Shown: in pieces, positions 54,231-62,071 of the stretch
Position numbering within the stretch: the stretch's first letter is position 1
How the letters are laid out: each line of letters opens with the position of its first letter
Source: Rhodocyclus tenuis
GTDB lineage: Bacteria > Pseudomonadota > Gammaproteobacteria > Burkholderiales > Rhodocyclaceae
Direction: 5' to 3'
Length of the DNA stretch: 64,000 nucleotides
Assembly (NCBI RefSeq): GCF_014197755.1
Contig: NZ_JACIGE010000004.1
Coordinates: 62,001 to 126,000 of the forward strand
Translations under genes and position numbers: made by a program
Notes under the pieces: generated by a model
Database searches by the model: none
What the model was told of the DNA's origin: nothing
The model's input: the letters and a program-made list of their open reading frames with translations, nothing else

Positions 54231-54553
54231 AAAACGCATAAAATTCAACGGTTTTTCGGGGTTTTGTGGAAGATCCGCTGCCCGCGGAAGCGTGGATTGA
54301 TAATGACGGGACCTGCGGGTCCCGTTGTCGTTTCTTGCTTTGTGCGCGTGCCGGCTGTCGCTCTCTCGCGTCAGCGCAGCGCGAAGAAATGCACAAGCGC
54401 CGGCAAGCCGGCGTGTTTCAGTGGGCCAGCAATATGAGCCGCGCGCTACTGGGCGAGCGCCAAGGGTGACTTTCTTCGCAGGCGCAGCGCGGGAAAGTCG
54501 CTAAGATGATTCCGCTTGGCCCGACGGCCTGGATAGAGAGAAAGAGAGCTTCG
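54231..54553. other. Gap between tRNA-Val and the acidic unknown gene
   Basis: 323 bases with no credible gene. It contains the tRNA terminator (54306-54336) and GC-rich stretches with small self-complementary bits (for example GCCGGCAAGCCGGC). A minus-strand open frame here reading back through the tRNA is a shadow. Confidence 0.55.
54306..54336 (+). terminator. Terminator after tRNA-Val
   Basis: ACGGGACC (54306-54313), loop TGCG and GGTCCCGT (54318-54325) make a perfect 8-base-pair stem, followed by TGTCGTTTCTT. Confidence 0.65.
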
Positions 54554-54994
54554 ATGGAACTCATGAGCTGCATCGTCTCCGCCGACGAAGACGAATATCC
54601 CGAGATTGCCGCATCGCCGTCGCCGCTGAAGGAGTGGAGCGGCATTGAAGTGCCGGGCCTCGATACCGTCAAGCTGGCGACGCTGCATTCGCTGGTCACC
54701 GGCGATTCCCTGCAGGCGGCACTCGATTATTACGAGCCGATCTACGTCGAGGAAGGCGATAGCGAGACCATCATCCTGCGCATCGACGGCGAGTTCTTCG
54801 ATGCACTGGTGGCGCTTGACGAAGACGATGTCGAGAATCTGGTCGGTGAGCTTGCCGCGACCGAAGCGTATGAAAATGAATCTTATGATGTGGATGACAT
54901 CTATGCGTACGTTGTCTCGCTGATCGATCTGGCACAACTGGCTGAATCGCAGGCGCAGTTGCTGTTCGTGTGGATCAGGGTGGTCGAGAACTGA
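54554..54994 (+). CDS. Acidic hypothetical protein
   Basis: Unrecognised 146-residue protein. It is strongly acidic (for example SADEDEYPEI, LDEDDVENL, YENESYDVDDIY), without signal peptide or membrane helix, and looks like a compact alpha/beta soluble protein. I chose ATG 54554 (MELMSC) over the upstream ATG at 54506; a purine-rich AAAGAGAG stands 8-15 bases before it. It lies between the tRNA gene and an NTF2-GGDEF gene, 76 bases upstream of the latter, and may share its transcript. No function is proposed. Confidence 0.7.
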   Translation: MELMSCIVSADEDEYPEIAASPSPLKEWSGIEVPGLDTVKLATLHSLVTGDSLQAALDYYEPIYVEEGDSETIILRIDGEFFDALVALDEDDVENLVGELAATEAYENESYDVDDIYAYVVSLIDLAQLAESQAQLLFVWIRVVEN

Positions 54995-55070
54995 GCTACG
55001 GCTGCAGATTCCTCGCCTGTTGCCGTTCGTTATCCGCCGGTGCCGTCAAGACCAATACCCGACTGTCAGC

Positions 55071-56105
55071 ATGAACACTAAGGACGCGCAAACCGCTCGC
55101 CAACAGCGGATCCGTTCGCTGTTCGACGAGTACATCGAGATGTACTCGTCACGCGATGATCGGCTGACCGCGCGTTTCAGCAGCAACTTCAGTGGCTACA
55201 CGGGCGGCGGCGATTTTCTCGTCAAGGATTGTGCCGAGTGGCAGAAGATCACGCGTCAGGACTTCGCGCAGGTTCCCGGCCGACTGCGCATCGAGATGCT
55301 GGACCTCTCCTTGCAGGACATCAGCGACGACGTCGTCGTTGTCGCCGCTTTTTTCCACATCCATCTGCCCGTGCCGGATCAGATCCTGTCGCGGGAAACG
55401 GCGCGCCTGGTGCTGATTTTCCGGATCGAAGACGCCGACTGGAAGATCGTGCACAGCGGGATTTCGATTCCCTACCATCTGGTCGAGAGCGGCGAGGTTT
55501 ATCCGCTCAAGGGTTTGCACGAGCGTAACAGCCAGCTGGAGACGCTCGTTGAGGCGCGTACGCGCGAACTGGAAGAGGCGAATCTCAAGCTTGAATTGCT
55601 GAGTAATACCGATGGACTGACCGGGATTGCCAATCGGCGCAGCTTCGACCATGTTTTCCTGCAGGAATGGCAGCGAGCGCAGCGCTCGGGTAACCCGCTG
55701 GCGCTGATCATGCTCGATGTCGACCACTTCAAGCTGTTCAACGACCGCTATGGTCATCTGGTCGGCGACGATTGCCTGCGCTCGCTGGCGCAGGTCTTGT
55801 TGAAGGAAGTGCGTCGCTCCGGCGAACTGGTGGCGCGCTACGGCGGCGAGGAGTTCGTCGTGCTGCTCCCCGACAGCGACCTGCATGCCGCTGCGGATAC
55901 CGCTAGGCGAATTCAGGAAGCCGTACGGGCACTGGCGATTCCGCACGCCGACGTGCCGTCCTGGATCGTCAGCTTCAGCCTCGGTGTCGCCAGCCTGACG
56001 CCCAACCGCGAACAAGTCCCCGATGACTTGCTGAGCAAGGCCGATGCTGCGCTTTACCACGCAAAAAATCTCGGCCGCGACCGCGTCGAACTGGCGCCGC
56101 TCTGA
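55071..56105 (+). CDS. Cytosolic diguanylate cyclase with NTF2/SnoaL-like N-terminal domain
   Basis: Soluble diguanylate cyclase of 344 residues. The first 140 residues form an NTF2/SnoaL-like (ketosteroid-isomerase-like) fold: YIEMYSSRDDRLTARFSSNFSGYTGGGDFLV, VVAAFFHIHLP, RLVLIFRIEDADWKIVHSGISIP. This is an uncommon small-molecule pocket as a cyclase input. A coiled-coil linker (about 150-180, ERNSQLETLVEARTRELEEANLKLELL) leads to the GGDEF domain with active GGEEF at 258-262. The inhibition site is RSGE at 249-252 instead of RxxD. I chose ATG 55071. It has no membrane segment and so is a cytosolic sensor. Ligand unknown. Confidence 0.92.
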   Translation: MNTKDAQTARQQRIRSLFDEYIEMYSSRDDRLTARFSSNFSGYTGGGDFLVKDCAEWQKITRQDFAQVPGRLRIEMLDLSLQDISDDVVVVAAFFHIHLPVPDQILSRETARLVLIFRIEDADWKIVHSGISIPYHLVESGEVYPLKGLHERNSQLETLVEARTRELEEANLKLELLSNTDGLTGIANRRSFDHVFLQEWQRAQRSGNPLALIMLDVDHFKLFNDRYGHLVGDDCLRSLAQVLLKEVRRSGELVARYGGEEFVVLLPDSDLHAAADTARRIQEAVRALAIPHADVPSWIVSFSLGVASLTPNREQVPDDLLSKADAALYHAKNLGRDRVELAPL

Positions 56106-56131
56106 TTTGGTGTAACGGACGCTATCAGCCG

Positions 56132-56151
56132 CATCGCATGGCGGTGCGATG
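56132..56151 (+). other. Hairpin after the NTF2-GGDEF gene
   Basis: CATCGCA-TGGCGG-TGCGATG, a perfect 7-base-pair stem 26 bases after the stop. No T tract follows. The rest of the 237-base gap holds an AT-rich patch near 56205-56240, possibly promoter sequence for the efflux operon, but I could not define a -35/-10 pair with confidence. Confidence 0.35.
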
Positions 56152-56342
56152 GGCGCTGTGATCGCTGCCTGCGTGCTTGGCCGAGGGTGAGTCACCGTCG
56201 ATGCCTGTGATAATGTTTGCCGCTTATAAGCAAAAATTACGTGTCGCCGATGACAACGAGCCTCTCAGACTGCAAACTGCGTGGTCTTTTGCCGGGGAAG
56301 CGCATTCCCCGCGCAAGTTTCCGCTTCTTACGGTACTGACAA

Positions 56343-57521
56343 ATGCAAAGATCCCGAATGCTGGCGCTGCTCGTGGCGGCGGTGATCCTTGCCGGTGCCG
56401 GCTACTGGTATCTGGGCGCGCACAAGGCCGTGCCGGGCAGCGAGGTGAAAGCTGCCGCGCCGGTACCGGTAAGGCTGGCGCAGGCGAAAATCGCCGACAT
56501 CCCGGTCCTGCTTGAGGTCGTCGGCCGTGCCGAAGCCTACGAGAGCGTCACGCTGAAATCGCGGCTCGACGGACAGGTGGCGGCGGTGAGCTACAGCGAA
56601 GGACAGCATGTCAGGCAGGGCGACGTGCTGCTGCGGCTCGATCCGGCCGATTTTCAGGCGCGCCTGCAGCAGGCAGAGGCCAATCTGGCGCGCGACGAGG
56701 CGCAACTCGCCAAGGCGCGCGCCGACGTGCAGCGCTACGTGGCGCTCAATGGTCGCGGCTTCGTTTCCGAAGAAAAGGTCAATGAAGTGCGGACCGCCGA
56801 AGCGGCGGCACAGGCGAGCTTGCGCGCCGACCAGGCAGCGGCAGAACTGGCGCGCCTGCAGGTCTCCTACACGACGATTCGCGCGCCGTTTGCTGGCGTC
56901 GTCGGTGCGCGACTGGTTTTTCCGGGCACGGCGGTGAAGACCAACGACACTGCGCTGGCGGTGGTCAATCGCGTACGCCCGCTGTACGTGACTTTCTCCG
57001 TTCCCGAAAAGCATCTGCGGAAATTGCGTGCCGCGCTCGCCGCCGGTCCGCTGCCGGCGAGCGTGACGCTGCCGGGCAACAAGGAAGAGCGATTCGAGGC
57101 GCTGATCGGTTTCATCGACAACGCCGTCGACGCGACGACGGGCACCATCCAGGTGAAGGCGCGCCTCGACAACCAGGACGAGAAGCTGACGCCGGGGCAG
57201 TTCCTCAACGTCGCCCTGGCGCTCGACACTCTGACCGCTTCGGTGGTGGTGCCGGTTGAGGCGGTGCAGCAGGGGCCCGAAGGCAATTTCCTCTACGCCG
57301 TGCGTCAGGACAACAGCGTCGAAGTGCGCAAGATCGAGGTGCTGGCGAACTATCGCGGCCTCGCCGCGATCGGCAAGGGCGTCGCCGACGGCGAAACGGT
57401 CGTCACCGACGGCCAGCTCCGACTGAAAGCCGGTGCAACGGTGCTGGTGAAATCGCCGGCGCCAGAGGCCGGCGCGGAGCCGGCGAAGGCAGCGGTGACG
57501 CCTGCGGCGGCAGCGAAGTGA
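56343..57521 (+). CDS. RND efflux periplasmic adaptor (MFP, MdtA/AcrA-like)
   Basis: Membrane fusion protein of 392 residues linking an RND pump to an outer membrane channel. An N-terminal anchor (RMLALLVAAVILAGAGYWYLG), a biotinyl-lipoyl-like part (GQVAAVSYSEGQHVRQGDVLLRLDPADFQARL), a helical hairpin (about 105-165, coiled coil LARDEAQLAKARADVQRYVAL) and beta-barrel/membrane-proximal domains (TTIRAPFAGVVGARLVFPGTAVKTND) follow in the usual order. It is the first gene of an adaptor-pump pair; no outer membrane channel gene lies next to it, so a TolC-type partner elsewhere is assumed. Substrate unknown. Confidence 0.95.
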   Translation: MQRSRMLALLVAAVILAGAGYWYLGAHKAVPGSEVKAAAPVPVRLAQAKIADIPVLLEVVGRAEAYESVTLKSRLDGQVAAVSYSEGQHVRQGDVLLRLDPADFQARLQQAEANLARDEAQLAKARADVQRYVALNGRGFVSEEKVNEVRTAEAAAQASLRADQAAAELARLQVSYTTIRAPFAGVVGARLVFPGTAVKTNDTALAVVNRVRPLYVTFSVPEKHLRKLRAALAAGPLPASVTLPGNKEERFEALIGFIDNAVDATTGTIQVKARLDNQDEKLTPGQFLNVALALDTLTASVVVPVEAVQQGPEGNFLYAVRQDNSVEVRKIEVLANYRGLAAIGKGVADGETVVTDGQLRLKAGATVLVKSPAPEAGAEPAKAAVTPAAAAK

Positions 57522-57578
57522 CAGCCGGGATCAGCGCCGGGATGCGCGCCGGCAGGAGTTTTGTAGCAGGCGCTGAAT

Positions 57579-57614
57579 CGCCGCCCGCAGCTAGCGACGC
57601 GGAAACGGGCGGCG
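57579..57614 (+). promoter_or_regulatory. Hairpin covering the ribosome site of the RND pump
   Basis: CGCCGCCCG (57579-57587) pairs perfectly with CGGGCGGCG (57606-57614), nine G-C-rich pairs, ending four bases before the ATG at 57619. The only purine-rich stretch before the start lies inside this structure, so folding should lower translation initiation. Confidence 0.45.
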
Positions 57615-57618
57615 GCGC

Positions 57619-60600
57619 ATGAATCTGCCCGAACTGTGCATCCGCCGCCCGGTGATGACGACGCTGCTGATGGCTGCCTTCCTCATCTTCGGCATCATCG
57701 GCTACCGCGCACTGCCGGTGTCGGAACTGCCGAGCGTCGACTTTCCGACCATTTCGGTGAGCGCCAGTCTGCCCGGTGCCTCACCGGAGACGATGGCGGC
57801 GGCGGTGGCGACGCCGCTCGAAGGGCAGTTCTCGACCATCGCCGGGCTGGATTCGATGAGCTCGACCAGCGCCCAGGGATCGACCTCGATCACCCTGCAG
57901 TTCTCGCTCGACCGCGACATCGACGCCGCCGCGCAGGACGTGCAGTCGGCGATTTCGACGGCCTTGCGCAAGCTGCCGCCGAACATGCCGGCGCCCCCCT
58001 CGTTCCGCAAGGTGAACCCGGCCGATTCGCCGATCTTCTACATCGCGCTGTCGTCGCCGACGCTGCCGCTGCCGCTGGTCAACGAGTACGCGGAGACGCA
58101 GCTGGCGCAGCGTCTGTCGACCATCGCCGGCATCGCGCAGGTGCAGGTCTACGGCTCGCAGAAATTCGCCGTGCGCGTGCAGGCCAACCCCGATCAGCTC
58201 GCCAGTCGCGGCATCGGCCTCGACGAACTGCAGCAGGCGCTGGCGCAGAACAACGTCAACCAGCCGGTCGGTCAGCTCGACGGCGCCCGGCAGACCTTCG
58301 CCATCAAGGACGGCGGTCAGCTGACCACGGCCGTAGCCTACCGGCCGCTGATCGTCAGCTGGAAAAACGGCGCGCCGGTGCGGCTGGAAGAGGTGGCGAC
58401 GCCGATCGACGGCGTCGAGAACGCGCGCATCGCCAGCTGGAACGTGGACAAGCGCGCCATCGTGCTGGCCGTGCAGCGCCAGCCGGGCGCCAACACCATC
58501 GAGACGGTCGATGCGATCAAGCGCGTGCTGCCATCGTTCCAGGCCAAGCTGCCGGCGGCGATCGAGATGACCGTGCTCTACGACCGCAGCGTGTCGATCC
58601 GCGAGGCAATCGAAGACGTGCAGTTCACGCTGATCCTCGCCGGCTTCCTGGTCATCCTCGTCATCCTGCTCTTCCTGCGCAATCTGTCGGCGACGCTGAT
58701 CCCGAGTCTGGCGCTGCCGATCTCGGTCGTCGGCACCTTCGCGCTGATGTCGGTGCTCGGCTACAGCCTCGACAACCTCTCGCTGCTGGCGCTGACGCTC
58801 TCGGTCGGCTTCGTCGTCGACGACGCAATCGTGATGCTGGAGAACATCGTCCGTCACGTGGAAGAGGGCGAGCCGCCTTTCGAGGCGGCGATCAAGGGCG
58901 CGCGCGAGATCGGCTTCACCATCGTGTCGATGACCGTGTCGCTGATCGCGGTGTTCATCCCCGTGCTGTTCATGAGCGGCATCGTCGGCCGTCTGCTGCA
59001 CGAGTTTGCCGTCACCATCTGCGCGGCGATTCTTGTTTCCGGGCTGGTCTCGCTGACGCTGACGCCGATGTTGTGCAGCCGCTACATCAGGCCTGCCGAT
59101 GTGGCAACGCATGGCCGCGTTTTCATGCTGTTCGAGCGCTTTTTCGCGGCGCTGCTCGCCGCCTACGAACGAACGCTGCGCGTGGCGCTGGCGCATCCGC
59201 GCGCGGTGCTGGCGAGCTTTGTCGCGACGCTTGCCGCGACCGGGCTGCTGTTTACCTTCGTGCCCAAGGATTTCCTGCCGAGCGGCGACAGCGGCCAGAT
59301 CATTGCCTTCACCGAAGCCGCTCAGGACGCGTCGTTTGCCTCGATGGTCGAGCACCAGCGCGCCGTCGCCGAAATCGTCGCACAGGACCCGGACATCCGC
59401 TCGTTCATGTCGGCGGTCGGTGCCGGCGGCGCCCGGCCGACGGCCAATACCGGAACGATCTTCATGGTATTGAAACCGCGCGAGGAGCGGCAGGCGTCGG
59501 CCGACGAGATCATCCAGCGCTTGCGGCCAAAGCTCGCTGCGGTGCCGGGAATCAAGACCTACATGCAGAATCCGCCGACCATCCGTATCGGCGGTCAGGT
59601 GACGGCGGCGCAATACCAATACACGCTGCAGGACACCGATCTCGACGAGCTCTACCAGTGGGCGGCAAGCTTGACTGAACGCACCCGGCAGTTGCCGGGC
59701 TTTGTCGACGTCACCAACAACCTCAACAATCTCAGCCCGGTGGTCGCGCTCGACATCGACCGCGACAAGCTGGCCAGCCTCGGCCTTAGCTACGGCCAGG
59801 TCGAGGATGCCCTGCAGAGCGCGTTCAGCGCCCGCCAGGTGTCGACCATCTACGGCTCGACCGCGCAGTATCAGGTGATTCTCGAACTCGCCCCCGAATT
59901 CCAGTCTTCACCGGAGACGCTGTCGCGGCTCTACGTGCGCAGCAGTAGCGGCAAGCTGATTCCGCTCGATACCGTGGCGCGCTTCAGCCGCAAGACGCAG
60001 TCGCTGACGGTCAATCACCAGGGGCAGCTGCCGTCGGTGACGATTTCGTTCAACCTCCTGCCCGGCGTTTCGCTCGGCGAGGCGGTCGACCGGATCAAGG
60101 CGCTGGAGCAGGAAGTGCGCGTGCCGGTGTCGCTCAACACCAGCCTGCAAGGCACCGCGCAGGCCTTCCAGTCGTCGCTGGGCGGTCTCGGCGGTCTGCT
60201 GCTGGTGGCGATCCTCGTCGTCTACCTGATCCTCGGCATCCTCTATGAGAGCTTCATCCACCCACTGACGATTCTCTCGGGCCTGCCGGCCGCGGCGCTC
60301 GGCGCGCTGCTGACGCTGCTCGTTTTCGGCGTCGACCTCAGTCTCTACGCCTTCGTCGGCATCATCATGCTGATCGGTATCGTCAAGAAGAACGCGATCA
60401 TGATGATCGACTTCGCGCTGGAGCGGCAGCGCGGCGAAGGCATGGCCGCTGCCGAGGCGATCTACCAGGCCTGCGTCATCCGTTTTCGGCCGATCATGAT
60501 GACCACCATGGCGGCACTGGTCGGCACGCTGCCGATCGCCATCGGCCTCGGCGCCGGCGCCGAGGTGCGGCGGCCGCTCGGTCTGGCGGTCGTTGGTGGC

Positions 60601-60699
60601 CTGTTGCTGTCGCAGTTCCTCACCCTCTATCTGACGCCGGTCATCTATCTCTACCTCGAGCGTTTTTCCCGACCGGGCGCGGCGACGCAAAAGGTCTGA
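57619..60699 (+). CDS. RND multidrug efflux pump (MdtB/MdtC-like)
   Basis: Inner-membrane proton-driven RND pump of 1,026 residues, the usual length (E. coli MdtC 1,025). The N-terminal helix after MNLPELCIRRPVMTTLLMAAFLIFG, the SVDFPTISVSASLPGASPETMA porter segment, the helix-4 stretch VGFVVDDAIVMLENIVRHVEEG with the conserved Asp pair for proton relay, and the C-terminal GIVKKNAIMMIDFALERQR and RPIMMTTMAALVGTLPIAIGLGAGAEVRRPLG motifs are clear. It is transcribed 97 bases after the adaptor gene, and a hairpin blocks its ribosome site. Sequence resembles the MdtBC subgroup; only one pump gene is present here, whereas MdtBC is a heteromer. Confidence 0.96.
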   Translation: MNLPELCIRRPVMTTLLMAAFLIFGIIGYRALPVSELPSVDFPTISVSASLPGASPETMAAAVATPLEGQFSTIAGLDSMSSTSAQGSTSITLQFSLDRDIDAAAQDVQSAISTALRKLPPNMPAPPSFRKVNPADSPIFYIALSSPTLPLPLVNEYAETQLAQRLSTIAGIAQVQVYGSQKFAVRVQANPDQLASRGIGLDELQQALAQNNVNQPVGQLDGARQTFAIKDGGQLTTAVAYRPLIVSWKNGAPVRLEEVATPIDGVENARIASWNVDKRAIVLAVQRQPGANTIETVDAIKRVLPSFQAKLPAAIEMTVLYDRSVSIREAIEDVQFTLILAGFLVILVILLFLRNLSATLIPSLALPISVVGTFALMSVLGYSLDNLSLLALTLSVGFVVDDAIVMLENIVRHVEEGEPPFEAAIKGAREIGFTIVSMTVSLIAVFIPVLFMSGIVGRLLHEFAVTICAAILVSGLVSLTLTPMLCSRYIRPADVATHGRVFMLFERFFAALLAAYERTLRVALAHPRAVLASFVATLAATGLLFTFVPKDFLPSGDSGQIIAFTEAAQDASFASMVEHQRAVAEIVAQDPDIRSFMSAVGAGGARPTANTGTIFMVLKPREERQASADEIIQRLRPKLAAVPGIKTYMQNPPTIRIGGQVTAAQYQYTLQDTDLDELYQWAASLTERTRQLPGFVDVTNNLNNLSPVVALDIDRDKLASLGLSYGQVEDALQSAFSARQVSTIYGSTAQYQVILELAPEFQSSPETLSRLYVRSSSGKLIPLDTVARFSRKTQSLTVNHQGQLPSVTISFNLLPGVSLGEAVDRIKALEQEVRVPVSLNTSLQGTAQAFQSSLGGLGGLLLVAILVVYLILGILYESFIHPLTILSGLPAAALGALLTLLVFGVDLSLYAFVGIIMLIGIVKKNAIMMIDFALERQRGEGMAAAEAIYQACVIRFRPIMMTTMAALVGTLPIAIGLGAGAEVRRPLGLAVVGGLLLSQFLTLYLTPVIYLYLERFSRPGAATQKV

Positions 60700-60702
60700 G
60701 CA

Positions 60703-60732
60703 AACAAAACGGGCCGGAACATGTCCGGCCCG
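60703..60732 (-). terminator. Terminator for the UPF0149 gene
   Basis: On the minus strand CGGGCCGGA, loop and TCCGGCCCG (60710-60732, nine pairs) are followed by TTTTGTTTG. It lies 37 bases beyond the UPF0149 stop and just after the RND gene on the other strand. Confidence 0.75.
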
Positions 60733-60768
60733 CGAGTTCAGGCGTGACGCCGTGCAGTGCAGTGTCGA

Positions 60769-61509
60769 TTACTCGACGGCACCACAGCACTGCTTGAACT
60801 TCTTGCCGCTGCCGCAGGGGCAAGGGTCGTTGCGGCCGACTTTCGGCACCTCGCGGCGCTGCGTGCCGGTACCGCGCTTGGCCAGCCAGAAGCGGTAGAT
60901 TTCGCTCGCGGCGTAAGGCAGGTTCTCCTCGCACTCGCGTTCCATCTTTTCGAGCTCTTCGCCGCTCGGCCACTCTTCGCCGTGCTCGCGTGCCGCCGTT
61001 TCGGCTTCGCCGGTGAGCAGCATCATCGGGAACAGGCGTTCGTCGAGGTAATCGAGTTCGTCCTGTGCCGTTTCGGCCGCCGGGTCGTTGCCTTCGGCTT
61101 CGCTTTCGAGCGCTTCGAACCAGTCTTCGGGCGAAGCGTCGACGGCAAAGAGATAGGCCTCACACCAGGGGCTGAAATCGTTCGGCGCCGCTTCCTCGCC
61201 GTCGCGCGCGTAGAGCAGCAGCGTCGGCGGTTCGCCGCTGGCGAGCACGGCTTCAAGTTCCTGCGTGAAGCGGCGCAGCAGATCGCTGGCTTCGCGACCG
61301 ACTTCGCTGGCGACGGCTTCCTCGCTGCCGAGGATTTCGGCGAGGCGCTCTTCCTCGGGCACCGCTTGCGGACCGGACAGCGCCGCGCACAGGTAGCCCT
61401 GGATTTCGTCGAGGCGCATCGGTTCGGGCAGGCTCGGGTCGTCGAGCAGGATCTCGAGGCGGTCGAGATCAGCCTCGCTGAGCGGGAGGAGGGTGTTGGT
61501 CGCAGACAT
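60769..61509 (-). CDS. UPF0149 family protein with SEC-C zinc motif (YecA-like)
   Basis: A 246-residue protein. The UPF0149 helical domain covers about 1-170 ([55 protein letters not shown]). The C terminus is a SEC-C-type metal-binding motif [18 protein letters not shown]. Such proteins may bind ribosome- or SecA-like partners, but the function is not known. It is very acidic overall. It follows queF after four bases on the minus strand, so the two genes form an operon. Confidence 0.94.
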   Translation of the reverse strand: MSATNTLLPLSEADLDRLEILLDDPSLPEPMRLDEIQGYLCAALSGPQAVPEEERLAEILGSEEAVASEVGREASDLLRRFTQELEAVLASGEPPTLLLYARDGEEAAPNDFSPWCEAYLFAVDASPEDWFEALESEAEGNDPAAETAQDELDYLDERLFPMMLLTGEAETAAREHGEEWPSGEELEKMERECEENLPYAASEIYRFWLAKRGTGTQRREVPKVGRNDPCPCGSGKKFKQCCGAVE

Positions 61510-61513
61510 CGGT

Positions 61514-61933
61514 TCAGCCCCGGGTATTGGATTGGATTGCGAATTCGGCGAGCTCGACCTTTTCGGCCGGTTGCCAGCCCGGCTTGCGGTGTTCGGCGAC
61601 GACGTTGGTGAAGATGCCGCCGCGCACGTAGAAGCGCGCGGTCAGGCGCATGAAGCGCGGCTTCACCGCGGCGACCAGATCGTCGAGGATGCGGTTGGTG
61701 ACGGCTTCGTGAAAACAGCCTTCGTTGCGGTACGACCAGACGTAGAGCTTGAGACTTTTCAGCTCGACACAGAGCTCGTCGGGGACATAGTCGAGCACCA
61801 GTGTGGCGAAGTCGGGCTGGCCGGTTTTCGGGCACAGGCAGGTGAATTCCGGAATCTCCATGTGAATCTGGAAATCGCGTTGCGGTGCCGGGTTGGCAAA
61901 GGTCTCGAGGGTCTTTGTGGGCTCGGTGGTCAT
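61514..61933 (-). CDS. queF: NADPH-dependent preQ0 reductase QueF (type I)
   Basis: Reduces 7-cyano-7-deazaguanine (preQ0) to preQ1, the last free-base step of queuosine biosynthesis. The 139 residues fit the short unimodular QueF family. The catalytic Cys and Asp are in [19 protein letters not shown]. The substrate/cofactor region [26 protein letters not shown] (QueF motif E(S/L)K(S/A)xK(L/Y)Y...) follows. It starts a two-gene minus-strand operon with the UPF0149 gene; a TATAAT lies 48 bases upstream. Confidence 0.96.
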   Translation of the reverse strand: MTTEPTKTLETFANPAPQRDFQIHMEIPEFTCLCPKTGQPDFATLVLDYVPDELCVELKSLKLYVWSYRNEGCFHEAVTNRILDDLVAAVKPRFMRLTARFYVRGGIFTNVVAEHRKPGWQPAEKVELAEFAIQSNTRG

Positions 61934-61980
61934 GAGGTTTCCGTGAGTTTGCGGGGCGCGGAGGGCGCGGTCGAGGTGCT

Positions 61981-61986
61981 ATTATA
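61981..61986 (-). promoter_or_regulatory. queF promoter -10
   Basis: A perfect TATAAT on the minus strand, 48 bases before the queF start; the -35 position is weak. Confidence 0.4.
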
Positions 61987-62071
61987 GGCGGCCCTCGGCG
62001 CCAGTGCGGCGTCATGCCTTGTTCTTCCGCGTCTTCATCTGTGCGCCGCTGCGGGCGGCGCGCTTCATTTC

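Noticed and set aside
54187-54396. Small minus-strand open frame ending GTGIEPVASTV
   Set aside because: It reads backward through the tRNA gene; this peptide ending is a well-known false protein produced by antisense translation of tRNA genes.
57781-59619. A 612-codon minus-strand open frame opposite the RND pump
   Set aside because: Arg/His/Gln-rich shadow of a well-conserved pump; no ribosome site and no domain.
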